From assembly GCF_020829625.1 (NCBI RefSeq), contig NZ_JAIVFX010000011.1, forward strand, positions 62,001 to 126,000: a stretch of 64,000 nt of DNA, in the 5' to 3' direction. The position numbers were made by a program, and so were the translations under genes. Of the stretch, positions 8,708-16,449 are shown one piece after another. Source of the DNA: Nostoc sp. XA010. GTDB taxonomy: Bacteria; Cyanobacteriota; Cyanobacteriia; Cyanobacteriales; Nostocaceae. Position 1 is the stretch's first letter; each line of letters starts with the position of its first letter. The notes beneath the pieces were generated by a model. It ran no database searches and was not told the origin of the DNA. It saw only the letters and a list, made by a program, of their open reading frames with translations.

Positions 8708-9958
8708 ATGCCAGCAACATCTTTTTATGCAGATGCCCCCTACAATACCAAAAAGTCCCGCCAGGCTTTGGACTCGGATCTCACGGTTGACGAAAGTGAG
8801 TTATCGGTAGATGACCTACAGGAGCTAGAGATTGCTTCTGCTGACAATGCTAACTTTGCTGCTAACACTAACCGTCGGAGTACAGACCTAGTACGTCTAT
8901 ATCTTCAAGAAATTGGTCGGGTTCGCTTGTTGGGGCGCGATGAAGAGGTTTCAGAAGCTCAAAAAGTCCAACGCTACTTGCGGATGCGGATAGTACTTGC
9001 TAAGGCCGCCAAGGAAGGGGATGAAGTGATTACCCCCTATCTTCGGTTAATTGAGGTTCAAGAACGACTTACCTCAGAACTGGGACATCGGCCGTCTTTG
9101 GAAAGATGGGCTGCTACTGCTGATATAGTTTTATCCGATCTTAGGCCGACTTTGGCAGATGGCAAACGTCGCTGGGCTGAAATCGCCAAGTTGACTGTAG
9201 AAGAGTTGGAGCAAGTTCAGTACCAAGGACTCCAAGCAAAAGAACACATGATTAAGGCGAATCTTCGCTTAGTTGTGTCTGTTGCTAAAAAGTATCAAAA
9301 TCGCGGTTTGGAATTGTTGGATTTAGTCCAAGAAGGCACACTTGGTTTGGAGCGGGCTGTAGAAAAATTTGACCCAACTAAGGGTTATCGCTTCAGTACC
9401 TATGCTTACTGGTGGATTCGTCAGGGAATTACACGGGCGATCGCTACTTCTAGTCGCACCATTCGCCTCCCTGTCCATATTACCGAAAAGTTAAACAAAA
9501 TCAAAAAGGCTCAACGCAAAATTGCTCAAGAGAAAGGTCGCACCCCTACTCTAGAAGATTTAGCAACTGAGTTAGAGATGACACCGGCCCAAGTACGAGA
9601 AGTTTTGTTGCGGGTTCCTCGCTCCGTTTCTTTGGAAACCAAAGTAGGTAAAGATAAAGACACTGAGTTAGGCGAATTACTCGAAACTGACTGTGTAACC
9701 CCAGAAGAGATGTTAATGCGAGAATCTTTACAAAGAGATTTGCATCATCTTCTGTCAGATTTGACTAGCCGGGAACGCGATGTAATTTTGATGCGCTTTG
9801 GTTTGGCAGATGGTCATCCTTACTCATTAGCAGAAATTGGTCGCGCTCTCGATTTATCACGGGAACGAGTCAGACAAATAGAATCCAAGGCTTTGCAAAA
9901 GTTACGTCAACCCAAGCGTCGCAACCTCATCCGCGACTATTTGGAATCTTTAACTTAG
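8708..9958 (+). CDS. sigC: Group 2 RNA polymerase sigma factor, SigC type
   Basis: 416 residues, a sigma-70 protein without the long region 1.1 of the housekeeping factor. Region 1.2 is at about 60-85 (DLVRLYLQEIGRVRLL), region 2 at about 180-250 (LRLVVSVAKKYQNRGLELLDLVQEG, FSTYAYWWIRQGITRAI), region 3 at about 255-330, and region 4 at about 345-412 with the -35-binding helix-turn-helix YSLAEIGRALDLSRERVRQIE. The N-terminus MPATSFYADAPYNTKKSRQA and the position next to furA match SigC of Anabaena as I recall it. Group 2 factors direct non-essential, carbon- or nitrogen-related transcription. Confidence 0.9.
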   Translation: MPATSFYADAPYNTKKSRQALDSDLTVDESELSVDDLQELEIASADNANFAANTNRRSTDLVRLYLQEIGRVRLLGRDEEVSEAQKVQRYLRMRIVLAKAAKEGDEVITPYLRLIEVQERLTSELGHRPSLERWAATADIVLSDLRPTLADGKRRWAEIAKLTVEELEQVQYQGLQAKEHMIKANLRLVVSVAKKYQNRGLELLDLVQEGTLGLERAVEKFDPTKGYRFSTYAYWWIRQGITRAIATSSRTIRLPVHITEKLNKIKKAQRKIAQEKGRTPTLEDLATELEMTPAQVREVLLRVPRSVSLETKVGKDKDTELGELLETDCVTPEEMLMRESLQRDLHHLLSDLTSRERDVILMRFGLADGHPYSLAEIGRALDLSRERVRQIESKALQKLRQPKRRNLIRDYLESLT

Positions 9959-10377
9959 TCATTTGTCATTAGTCATTTGTCATTATAAAACTATACTTGG
10001 CAAATGACTACGGACAAAAGACTGATTTGATCCCCTTGTAAAAAGCCTTTTAAAGGCTTGTAGCAAATTATTTGCATTTAGTTGTACAAGAGTTTCCCCA
10101 GACCTTTGCTCAAATATCTTAAAGGTGGGGATCAACTGAACAATTCAAAATTAACTTATACAAAATTCAAAGTCAAGGGATGCAATCGTTACAAGTATCC
10201 TAACTATTAGCTGTATGCAAATTAAATGCACTACAGCTTATTACTTGATTTTTGCTCAAGATTTGATGAATTGTTCTTAAATATTTAGCATATATTCTCA
10301 ATAGGCAATGATTGTTGCAAATTGCTCCCAAGATTTGTTATATTCTCAATTAACGAGCTTTGTTGAGAAATATTAGT
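9959..10377 (+). promoter_or_regulatory. furA upstream region with repeated putative operator
   Basis: 419 bases between sigC and furA. The 12-mer TATATTCTCAAT occurs at 10291-10302 and again at 10339-10350, and an inverted version, TTGAGAAATAT, at 10363-10373 immediately precedes the furA ATG. AT-rich repeated or inverted motifs like these are where Fur autoregulation would be expected, but the assignment is inference. Near 9960-9985 there is a short TCATTTGTCATTAG repeat, and 10043-10059 is a 17-base palindrome. Confidence 0.45.
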
Positions 10378-10833
10378 ATGACTGTTTACACAACTACTTC
10401 ACTCAAGGCAGAACTGAATGAACGAGGCTGGCGATTAACTCCCCAGCGCGAAACAATTTTACACATTTTTCAAGAACTTCCGCAAGGTGAACATCTAAGC
10501 GCAGAGGATCTTTATCATCGGCTAGAAACTGATGGTGAAGGGATCAGTCTGTCAACTATTTATCGGACTTTAAAGTTGATGGCAAGAATGGGAATTTTAC
10601 GGGAACTAGAACTGGGTGAGGGACATAAGCATTATGAAATCAACCAGCCCTATCCCCATCACCACCATCACTTAATTTGTGTTAGATGCAACTCAACTAT
10701 TGAGTTTAAAAATGACTCAATTTTAAAAATTGGGTCGAAAACCGCTCAAAAAGAAGGTTTTCACCTGCTGGACTGTCAAATGACCATCCATGCGGTGTGT
10801 CCCAAGTGCCAACGGGCACTAATGCCGCTTTAG
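10378..10833 (+). CDS. furA: Ferric uptake regulator FurA
   Basis: Iron- and redox-responsive DNA-binding repressor, 151 residues. The N-terminal winged helix is at about 10-85 (RLTPQRETILHIF, ISLSTIYRTLKLMARMGIL). The dimerisation domain contains the His-rich metal site HHHHH and five cysteines at 101, 104, 133, 141 and 144, arranged as CVRC and CPKC, the same positions as in Anabaena PCC 7120 FurA. ATG 10378 gives the known N-terminus MTVYTTTSLKAEL; an in-frame TTG at 10360 is unlikely. In Anabaena, FurA is regulated by an antisense RNA from the convergent downstream gene, and the same gene order is present here. Confidence 0.97.
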   Translation: MTVYTTTSLKAELNERGWRLTPQRETILHIFQELPQGEHLSAEDLYHRLETDGEGISLSTIYRTLKLMARMGILRELELGEGHKHYEINQPYPHHHHHLICVRCNSTIEFKNDSILKIGSKTAQKEGFHLLDCQMTIHAVCPKCQRALMPL

Positions 10834-10963
10834 CACTTGGGTAGATAAAAAACAAAACTACTCAAATTAACCAAATAAATGGAATTTTGAGCAGTTCGTA
10901 ATTTGCTGTTACTGGAGGCAAGCAACCAGTTGGGGACTGATACTAACAACGCCAAAGCGGATG

Positions 10964-12076
10964 TTAAAAGCGTCCGCTCTTAAGATCCTTGAGACTGATG
11001 CCGTAGAATTCTTGGGCTTGTTTAATTGCTTTTTTGGTGTCAGCGGCCATCACACCGTTCAGCTTGCCTTTATAAAAACCCCGTTCCCGTAGTCGCGTTT
11101 GGATTTCTAAGGTATTAAATTCGCTTTTGCTAGTAGTATTAACTGAGCTATATAACTTAGCTCGCGTAGTTGGGCCAGCAACACCACTTGCTGACAAGTA
11201 ATTAGCTGCTTGGAATCTCCGTACAGCATCGGCAGTGTAAGGGCCATAGTAGCCATTTGGCTCTCCCTCTAAGTATCCTGCTTGGATTAACTGTTCTTGA
11301 AGTACTCTAACTGGCTCACCGCGATCGCCTACACGAAGTTTATTTCGATTGACTACCTTTGTGGGAGCCTCTTCTCCATCACCAATGCCAGTTCCCGGCA
11401 ATTTAGCTAATGTTGCTGGGCCAACAATACCGTCAACGCTTAATTTGTAAGAATCTTGGAATCGCTTCACAGCTTCTTCGGTAATTGGGCCAAATATTCC
11501 TGTGGCATTTCCGTAATAAAAGCCTGCGACTCTTAAGCGTTCTTGCAAAGCTCTGACATCTTCACCTTCAGCCCCTTTAGCAAGGTAGCTGGAATTACGG
11601 CGTTGGCTAGTTGCTGAACTTACTGAACTAGTAGTACTGCGCTTTTTGGCTTGTGCGCTTCTTACAGCAGTAGTTTTTTTCCCTTGCCAACTTTCTAATT
11701 TTTGCAGGGTGTTTGCTCCAACAATGCCGTCCACTGGTAAACCAGCGGCCTTTTGAAAGCGCCGCACAGCTTCTTGTGTGGATACGTCATATACTTGGGT
11801 AACAGAAGATTGGTAAAAACCTGCTGTTTTCAACTTTTGTTGTAGATTTCTGACAGAAGGGCCTCGATCGCCTTGTTCCAGTGCCATGACGCTGTTAAGG
11901 GCGCCAAGAATAGACAAGGACAGAGCAAGGGGCAACATATACTTCCAAGCCCTACCTGAAAGCCGTTTCCAGTCTGGTGCAGCTGCGTCCTTAAACAAGG
12001 AACTAAGGGAGACCAATTCACTGGGTGTGCTGTCTTCGTAGGCGAAAGCTAGGTGCAAATACGCAAGATTTTCCAT
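10964..12076 (-). CDS. Peptidoglycan-binding protein with repeated PG_binding_1 domains (alr1690-like)
   Basis: 370 residues: a cytoplasmic N-terminus (1-45), one membrane segment (about 46-65, YMLPLALSLSILGALNSVMA), then four PG_binding_1 type repeats (about 68-128, 165-226, 245-305 and 320-365), each with the pattern VRxLQxxLxxAGFY...GPxTxxAVxxFQ...G(I/V)xGPxTxxKL. It is probably anchored in the inner membrane and contacts the cell wall. The start is nine bases after the cobN stop with AGGAAAC upstream, so it is likely cotranscribed with cobN. It converges on furA with only 130 bases between stops and no strong terminator. Confidence 0.9.
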   Translation of the reverse strand: MENLAYLHLAFAYEDSTPSELVSLSSLFKDAAAPDWKRLSGRAWKYMLPLALSLSILGALNSVMALEQGDRGPSVRNLQQKLKTAGFYQSSVTQVYDVSTQEAVRRFQKAAGLPVDGIVGANTLQKLESWQGKKTTAVRSAQAKKRSTTSSVSSATSQRRNSSYLAKGAEGEDVRALQERLRVAGFYYGNATGIFGPITEEAVKRFQDSYKLSVDGIVGPATLAKLPGTGIGDGEEAPTKVVNRNKLRVGDRGEPVRVLQEQLIQAGYLEGEPNGYYGPYTADAVRRFQAANYLSASGVAGPTTRAKLYSSVNTTSKSEFNTLEIQTRLRERGFYKGKLNGVMAADTKKAIKQAQEFYGISLKDLKSGRF

Positions 12077-12085
12077 ATTTGTTTC

Positions 12086-15000
12086 CTACACCATTGATTT
12101 TTCTTCGATCACTGCTTCAGCTTGATGTACTAGGTTTCTCAAAGCTTCTAATGTTCCTATATTTACATCCTCCCACAAATTGCGCTTGTGTGCTTCTAAT
12201 AATTTTTCAGCTATATCACGCAGTGCATAAGGGTTCTTTTCCTGAATAAATTCCGAGACTACTGGATCGAGCAAGTAAGCTTCTACTATACCTTGATACA
12301 TGTAATCTTCGACACATTGAGCTGTTGCATCGTAGGCGAATAAAAAATCTACCGTCGCTGCCATTTCAAAGGCTCCTTTGTATCCGTGGCGCATAACTCC
12401 TGCAATCCACTTGGGATTGACTACGCGAGAACGATACACCCGGGCAATTTCTTCTTTCAGTTGGCGGACTCGTGGTTTAGCGGGTATAGAATTATCACCA
12501 AAATAAGTTTCGGGATTTTTCCCCTGTAGAGAACGCACCGCCGCAGTTAAGCCACCCTGAAATTGGTAATAATCATCAGAATCTAGTAGATCGTGTTCAC
12601 GATTATCTTGATTATGTAGGACAACTTGCATTTGCGCCAAGCGTTGCTTGAAGGCTTCGGGGGAGGGGAGTGGGGAGTGGGGAGTGGGGAGTGAGGAGTT
12701 AGGAGTTAGGAGTGAGGAGTTAGGAGTGGGGAGTGGAGATTGAGGGCTGGAGATTTTATTCTCCCCTGCTCCCCCTGCTTCTGTTCCCGAAGAGTAGGCG
12801 TAAGAACTCCAGTTGATGTAGGCGCGGGCTAAATCTTCGTCATCTGTCCAGTTTTGCGATTCGATTAAACCTTGGAGTCCGGCGCCGTAAGCACCTGGGC
12901 GAGAACCAAAGATGCGATAGCGCGATCGCACCACTGCTTCTTCTACAGTTAATCCTTGGCTTGTCCACAAATCAGTTTCTTGGCGAACTGCATCCGCGAG
13001 AGGGTTTTGTTCTGGCGGTTCATCCAAGTCTGCCACTGCTGACACTGCTTGAGCGAATAAATCAATTAAGTTGGGAAAAGCATCGCGGAAGAATCCCGAA
13101 ATTCGCAAGGTGACATCTACACGAGGACGCCCCAAAATCGCCAAGGGCAAAATTTCAAAATCCACTACTCGCCGTGCTGCACCATCCCAGACAGGTTGGA
13201 CTCCGAGTAAAGCTAAGGCTTCGGCTATATCATCACCGCCTGTTCTCATAGTGGCTGTTCCCCACAATGATAAGCCTAGTGTTTTGGGATACTCACCATG
13301 CTCTTGAGTGTAATATTCAACTAGGGTTTCAGCAGCTTTTCTACCGATATCCCAAGCTGTTTCTGTGGGAATGGCACGAATATCGACAGAATAAAAGTTT
13401 CTCCCTGTTGGTAGAACTTCTGGGCGGCCGCGTGTGGGTGCGCCAGATGGAGCGCTGGGGACGTAACCGCCATCAAGTCCGTGTAACAAGTGGGTGATTT
13501 CTTGGTGGGTTTTTTGTAAGGCGGGAAGGAGGCGATCGCGTATCCAGTTAGAGACGCGATTCATCGCGTCTGTGCTGGGGGGGGAGACGCGATGAATCGC
13601 GTCTGTACAAGAGTTTTGATTTATTAGTTGTTCGACTAAAAGGGCGGCGTGTTCTTCTAGGACTTCGACGATATCACCGAGGGTACGGCATTCTGTGCTA
13701 TTGACTATTGAGTATTCACCACTAGGCATTGACAAATCAGCTGTGAGGGGGTCGAAATCTAGCCCCCAATCTTGAGCGATCGCACGGGTAATACCTGAAG
13801 AATGGCGATTGGGTATGCGAGCGATCGCTACTATTAAGTCTCGTAGCTGCCTTCCTTGGGGACATTGCCCAAAAATATGTAACCCATCGCGGATTTGGGC
13901 TTCTTTTAATTCACACAGATAGCCACCGATGGAATTCAAAATTAAGGATTCAGACTTAAAAATTTCTGTTTCATTTTGGATTCCTAAATCTAAATGGAGA
14001 TTTTCTTTGATCACCAGTTCGTGGATGCGATCGCGAATTACTGGCAAACGCGAGGGATCTAAACTGTCTGCTTCATAATACTCATCAATTAAATTTTCCA
14101 ACTGCTGCAAAGAACCGTAGAGTTCCGCACGAGTCATTGGCGGCGTTAGATGATCTATAATCACCGCTTGAGCGCGACGTTTAGCTTGGGAACCTTCACC
14201 AGGATCATTCACAATAAACGGGTACAGGTGGGGAAGTGCGCCAAAAGCCACTTCTGGATAACAATTACTCGATAAAGCCACACTTTTACCCGGTAGCCAT
14301 TCTAGATTTCCGTGTTTCCCTACATGAACTACAGCATCAGCACCAAAAGTTTCTCTTACCCAATAGTAGAAAGCTAAATAAGCATGAGTTGGTTCTAAAT
14401 CCGGCGCATGATAATTCAAACTGGGGTCATTATCATAACCCCTTGCTGGCTGAATTCCCACAAAAACGTTGCCGAGTTGAATTCCGGGAACGGGGATAGA
14501 GGCAGAGGGGCGGGGTGCAGGGGGCGGGGGTGAAAACTTTTCTCCTCTGCTCCCTGCTCCCTGCTCCCTTGCTTCTTCCCCTAGTCCCCACCTTTCCCTA
14601 ATACCTTGCTGAACTGCTGGCGGTAATGAAGCGAAATATTCTTGATATTCTTCCCAAGAAACACTTTGGTGTACGGGAAGCCATTCTCTACCTTCTGGAT
14701 CATTGGTTACGCCATCTGTCAGCTGTTGAATCAACTCGTCTCCTTGAGCAGGTGGATTTTCGACTTCATAACCAGCCTGATGTAAAGCTTGCAGGATTTC
14801 TACACAACTAGCTGGGGTATCGAGTCCTACACCATTGGCGAGGCGGCCATTGCGGTTGGGATAGTTTGCCAGAATTAGGGCAATTCGGCGTTCTTGGGGT
14901 GGTTTGGAACGTAGACGCGCCCAATTTGCTGCTAGTTTAGCAACGAACTCGATGCGATCGCTTACTGGTTCATAAATTACTACATCTGTCTCTAGATGGG

Positions 15001-16354
15001 GATTACGAGTTTGTACGGCTTTAAAAGACACAGCACGAGTAATAATTCGCCCATCTACTTCTGGTAGCGCCACATTCATCCCAATATCGCGGGGAGAAAG
15101 CCCTTGAAACTGTGACTCCCACTGCTCAATTGATCCGCCACTGAGGATTACTTGCAACACAGGCACATCTAGTTTTTCCCACAGTTCAGTTTGGGGTGTT
15201 TCGCTTTCCAAGCGTGCTAGAGAAAAACTGGTGGTATTCAGCAGTACAGCTATTGATTCGCCTTCTTTGGGTTGAAAAAATTCACTCAACTCAACTTGCA
15301 CATCAGGTTCACGCAATGAAGAAACAAACACTGGCACAGGTTGTAAATTTTTCTGCACCAAAGCTTCGCATAAAGCGTCAATTACCTTTGTGTTTCCAGC
15401 TAAATAATGAGCGCGGTAGAAAAGGATGCCGATTTTGGGGAGTGGGGATTGGGAGATTTGTGGTTCTGAGGTGGATGAACGGAGTTCTGAGGTGGATGAA
15501 TCCAGTTCCGAGGTGGATGGACGGAGTTCTGAGGTGGATGAATCCAGTTCCGAGGTGGATGAACGGAGTTCTGAGGTGGATGAACGGAGTTCCAAGGTGG
15601 ATGAACGGAGTTCTGAGGTGGATGGACGGAGTTCTGAGGTGGATGAACGGAGTTCTGAGGTGGATGAACGGAGTTCCAAGGTGGATGAATCCAGTTCCAA
15701 GCTGGATGAACGGAGTTCTGAGGTGGATGAATCCAGTTCCAAGCTGGATGAATGGAGTTCTAACTCTCCCCTGCTCCCCTGCTCCCCTGTCTCCCATGCT
15801 CCCCCTGCCCATTCATACAATCCGACACGCGGAATCGGCCGGGGTAACGGCGGATTATATGCAGTTAACAGACAAGTATCAGAGATAAATTGCAAAGCAT
15901 TAACGAAATTTTCTACGCCGCCTTCGCTGAAATACTGCCATACCTGATTAACAATACTCAGAGGCACGGTAGACTGAGAAATTAAGTCGGGATCAAAAGC
16001 GTCGTCCCCTGGCATTACAATGAGGGTTCTACCATTACGTTGTACAATTTCTTGCACTACTTCTAAACCATAACTCCAGTAGGAACGTCCTCCTATAAGG
16101 CGCAAAATAATTACTTGGGCAAGTTCTAAAACTTGCTCCCCATAAGTATCTATGCTTAACTGTTGCTGTAACTGCAAGAGATTGGCGACTCTTAATGCAG
16201 GAAAGCTTGTAGGTAATTTTGTCACTGCAACTGCCAAAGTTTGAATGTCGGTATCAGCAGCCGTAATCAACACGAAAGGCGCTGGAGTTTGTTCTAAAAA
16301 AATTAAGCCCTCTGACTGATTCCATCCACCCGATATGTTACTTGTACGATGCAT
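12086..16354 (-). CDS. cobN: Cobaltochelatase subunit CobN with in-frame repeat insertions
   Basis: Large subunit of the ATP-dependent cobalt chelatase for cobalamin synthesis, related to ChlH. 1422 residues, more than I recall for cyanobacterial CobN. CobN hallmarks include GGSIEQWESQFQGLSP, VHVGKHGNLEWLPGKS, GYVPSAPSGAPTRGRPEVLP and LWGTATMRTGGDDIAEAL. The extra length lies in blocks with no place in the family: a 14-unit heptad repeat (15464-15757), a purine-rich block near 14510-14580, a paired palindrome (13552-13604), and a GGAGT-rich block (12661-12736). All keep the frame open, so the gene appears functional. CobN-type enzymes need partner subunits, which are not in this window. Confidence 0.95.
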   Translation of the reverse strand: MHRTSNISGGWNQSEGLIFLEQTPAPFVLITAADTDIQTLAVAVTKLPTSFPALRVANLLQLQQQLSIDTYGEQVLELAQVIILRLIGGRSYWSYGLEVVQEIVQRNGRTLIVMPGDDAFDPDLISQSTVPLSIVNQVWQYFSEGGVENFVNALQFISDTCLLTAYNPPLPRPIPRVGLYEWAGGAWETGEQGSRGELELHSSSLELDSSTSELRSSSLELDSSTLELRSSTSELRSSTSELRPSTSELRSSTLELRSSTSELRSSTSELDSSTSELRPSTSELDSSTSELRSSTSEPQISQSPLPKIGILFYRAHYLAGNTKVIDALCEALVQKNLQPVPVFVSSLREPDVQVELSEFFQPKEGESIAVLLNTTSFSLARLESETPQTELWEKLDVPVLQVILSGGSIEQWESQFQGLSPRDIGMNVALPEVDGRIITRAVSFKAVQTRNPHLETDVVIYEPVSDRIEFVAKLAANWARLRSKPPQERRIALILANYPNRNGRLANGVGLDTPASCVEILQALHQAGYEVENPPAQGDELIQQLTDGVTNDPEGREWLPVHQSVSWEEYQEYFASLPPAVQQGIRERWGLGEEAREQGAGSRGEKFSPPPPAPRPSASIPVPGIQLGNVFVGIQPARGYDNDPSLNYHAPDLEPTHAYLAFYYWVRETFGADAVVHVGKHGNLEWLPGKSVALSSNCYPEVAFGALPHLYPFIVNDPGEGSQAKRRAQAVIIDHLTPPMTRAELYGSLQQLENLIDEYYEADSLDPSRLPVIRDRIHELVIKENLHLDLGIQNETEIFKSESLILNSIGGYLCELKEAQIRDGLHIFGQCPQGRQLRDLIVAIARIPNRHSSGITRAIAQDWGLDFDPLTADLSMPSGEYSIVNSTECRTLGDIVEVLEEHAALLVEQLINQNSCTDAIHRVSPPSTDAMNRVSNWIRDRLLPALQKTHQEITHLLHGLDGGYVPSAPSGAPTRGRPEVLPTGRNFYSVDIRAIPTETAWDIGRKAAETLVEYYTQEHGEYPKTLGLSLWGTATMRTGGDDIAEALALLGVQPVWDGAARRVVDFEILPLAILGRPRVDVTLRISGFFRDAFPNLIDLFAQAVSAVADLDEPPEQNPLADAVRQETDLWTSQGLTVEEAVVRSRYRIFGSRPGAYGAGLQGLIESQNWTDDEDLARAYINWSSYAYSSGTEAGGAGENKISSPQSPLPTPNSSLLTPNSSLPTPHSPLPSPEAFKQRLAQMQVVLHNQDNREHDLLDSDDYYQFQGGLTAAVRSLQGKNPETYFGDNSIPAKPRVRQLKEEIARVYRSRVVNPKWIAGVMRHGYKGAFEMAATVDFLFAYDATAQCVEDYMYQGIVEAYLLDPVVSEFIQEKNPYALRDIAEKLLEAHKRNLWEDVNIGTLEALRNLVHQAEAVIEEKSMV
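12661..12736. repeat. GGAGTTA/GGGGAGT heptamer-type repeat inside cobN
   Basis: Successive GGGGAGT and GGAGTTA units in the plus strand encode, in cobN sense, repeated SPLPTPNSSLLTP-like residues near codons 1200-1230. The same GGAGTTA heptamer forms tandem arrays at 18471-18509 and 29153-29200. Confidence 0.75.
13552..13604. repeat. Pair of palindromes inserted in cobN
   Basis: AGACGCGAT-TC-ATCGCGTCT at 13552-13571 and AGACGCGAT-GA-ATCGCGTCT at 13585-13604, separated by a G-run. Each is a near-perfect palindrome and the second is the reverse complement of the first. In cobN they encode a CTDAIHRV...STDAMNRV pair, so the insertion keeps the reading frame. Confidence 0.8.
15464..15757. repeat. 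14 tandem copies of a 21-bp unit inside cobN
   Basis: The unit is exactly 21 bases (consensus begins TTCTGAGGTGGATGAACGG). Variable positions are GAACGG/GAATCC/GGACGG and CTGAGG/CCGAGG/CCAAGG/CCAAGC. In CobN it encodes the heptad (E)LRSSTS, with LD or RP variants. Because 21 is a multiple of three, copy-number change would not shift the frame. Long open frames on both strands here (15196-15888, 15378-15812, 15426-15947) are side effects of the periodicity. Confidence 0.95.
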
Positions 16355-16449
16355 AATGCTGTATTACCGTCTTAAACTATTGGTTATTGCACAATCAAAT
16401 ACAAAGTTTTTCCCTGCATTCAGCCCCCTCTTACCAGTAATGATTTAAA

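Noticed and set aside
10043..10059. AAGCCTTTTAAAGGCTT palindrome as the sigC terminator
   Set aside because: Perfect palindrome but essentially without loop and with no U-run; kept only as part of the furA upstream description.
15196..15947. Three long open frames on both strands opposite or beside cobN
   Set aside because: They exist because a 21-bp repeat keeps several frames free of stops; the flanking parts match only cobN on the minus strand.
16355..16449. Possible cobalamin riboswitch before cobN
   Set aside because: The spacer is only 95 bases and I see none of the conserved B12-box elements.
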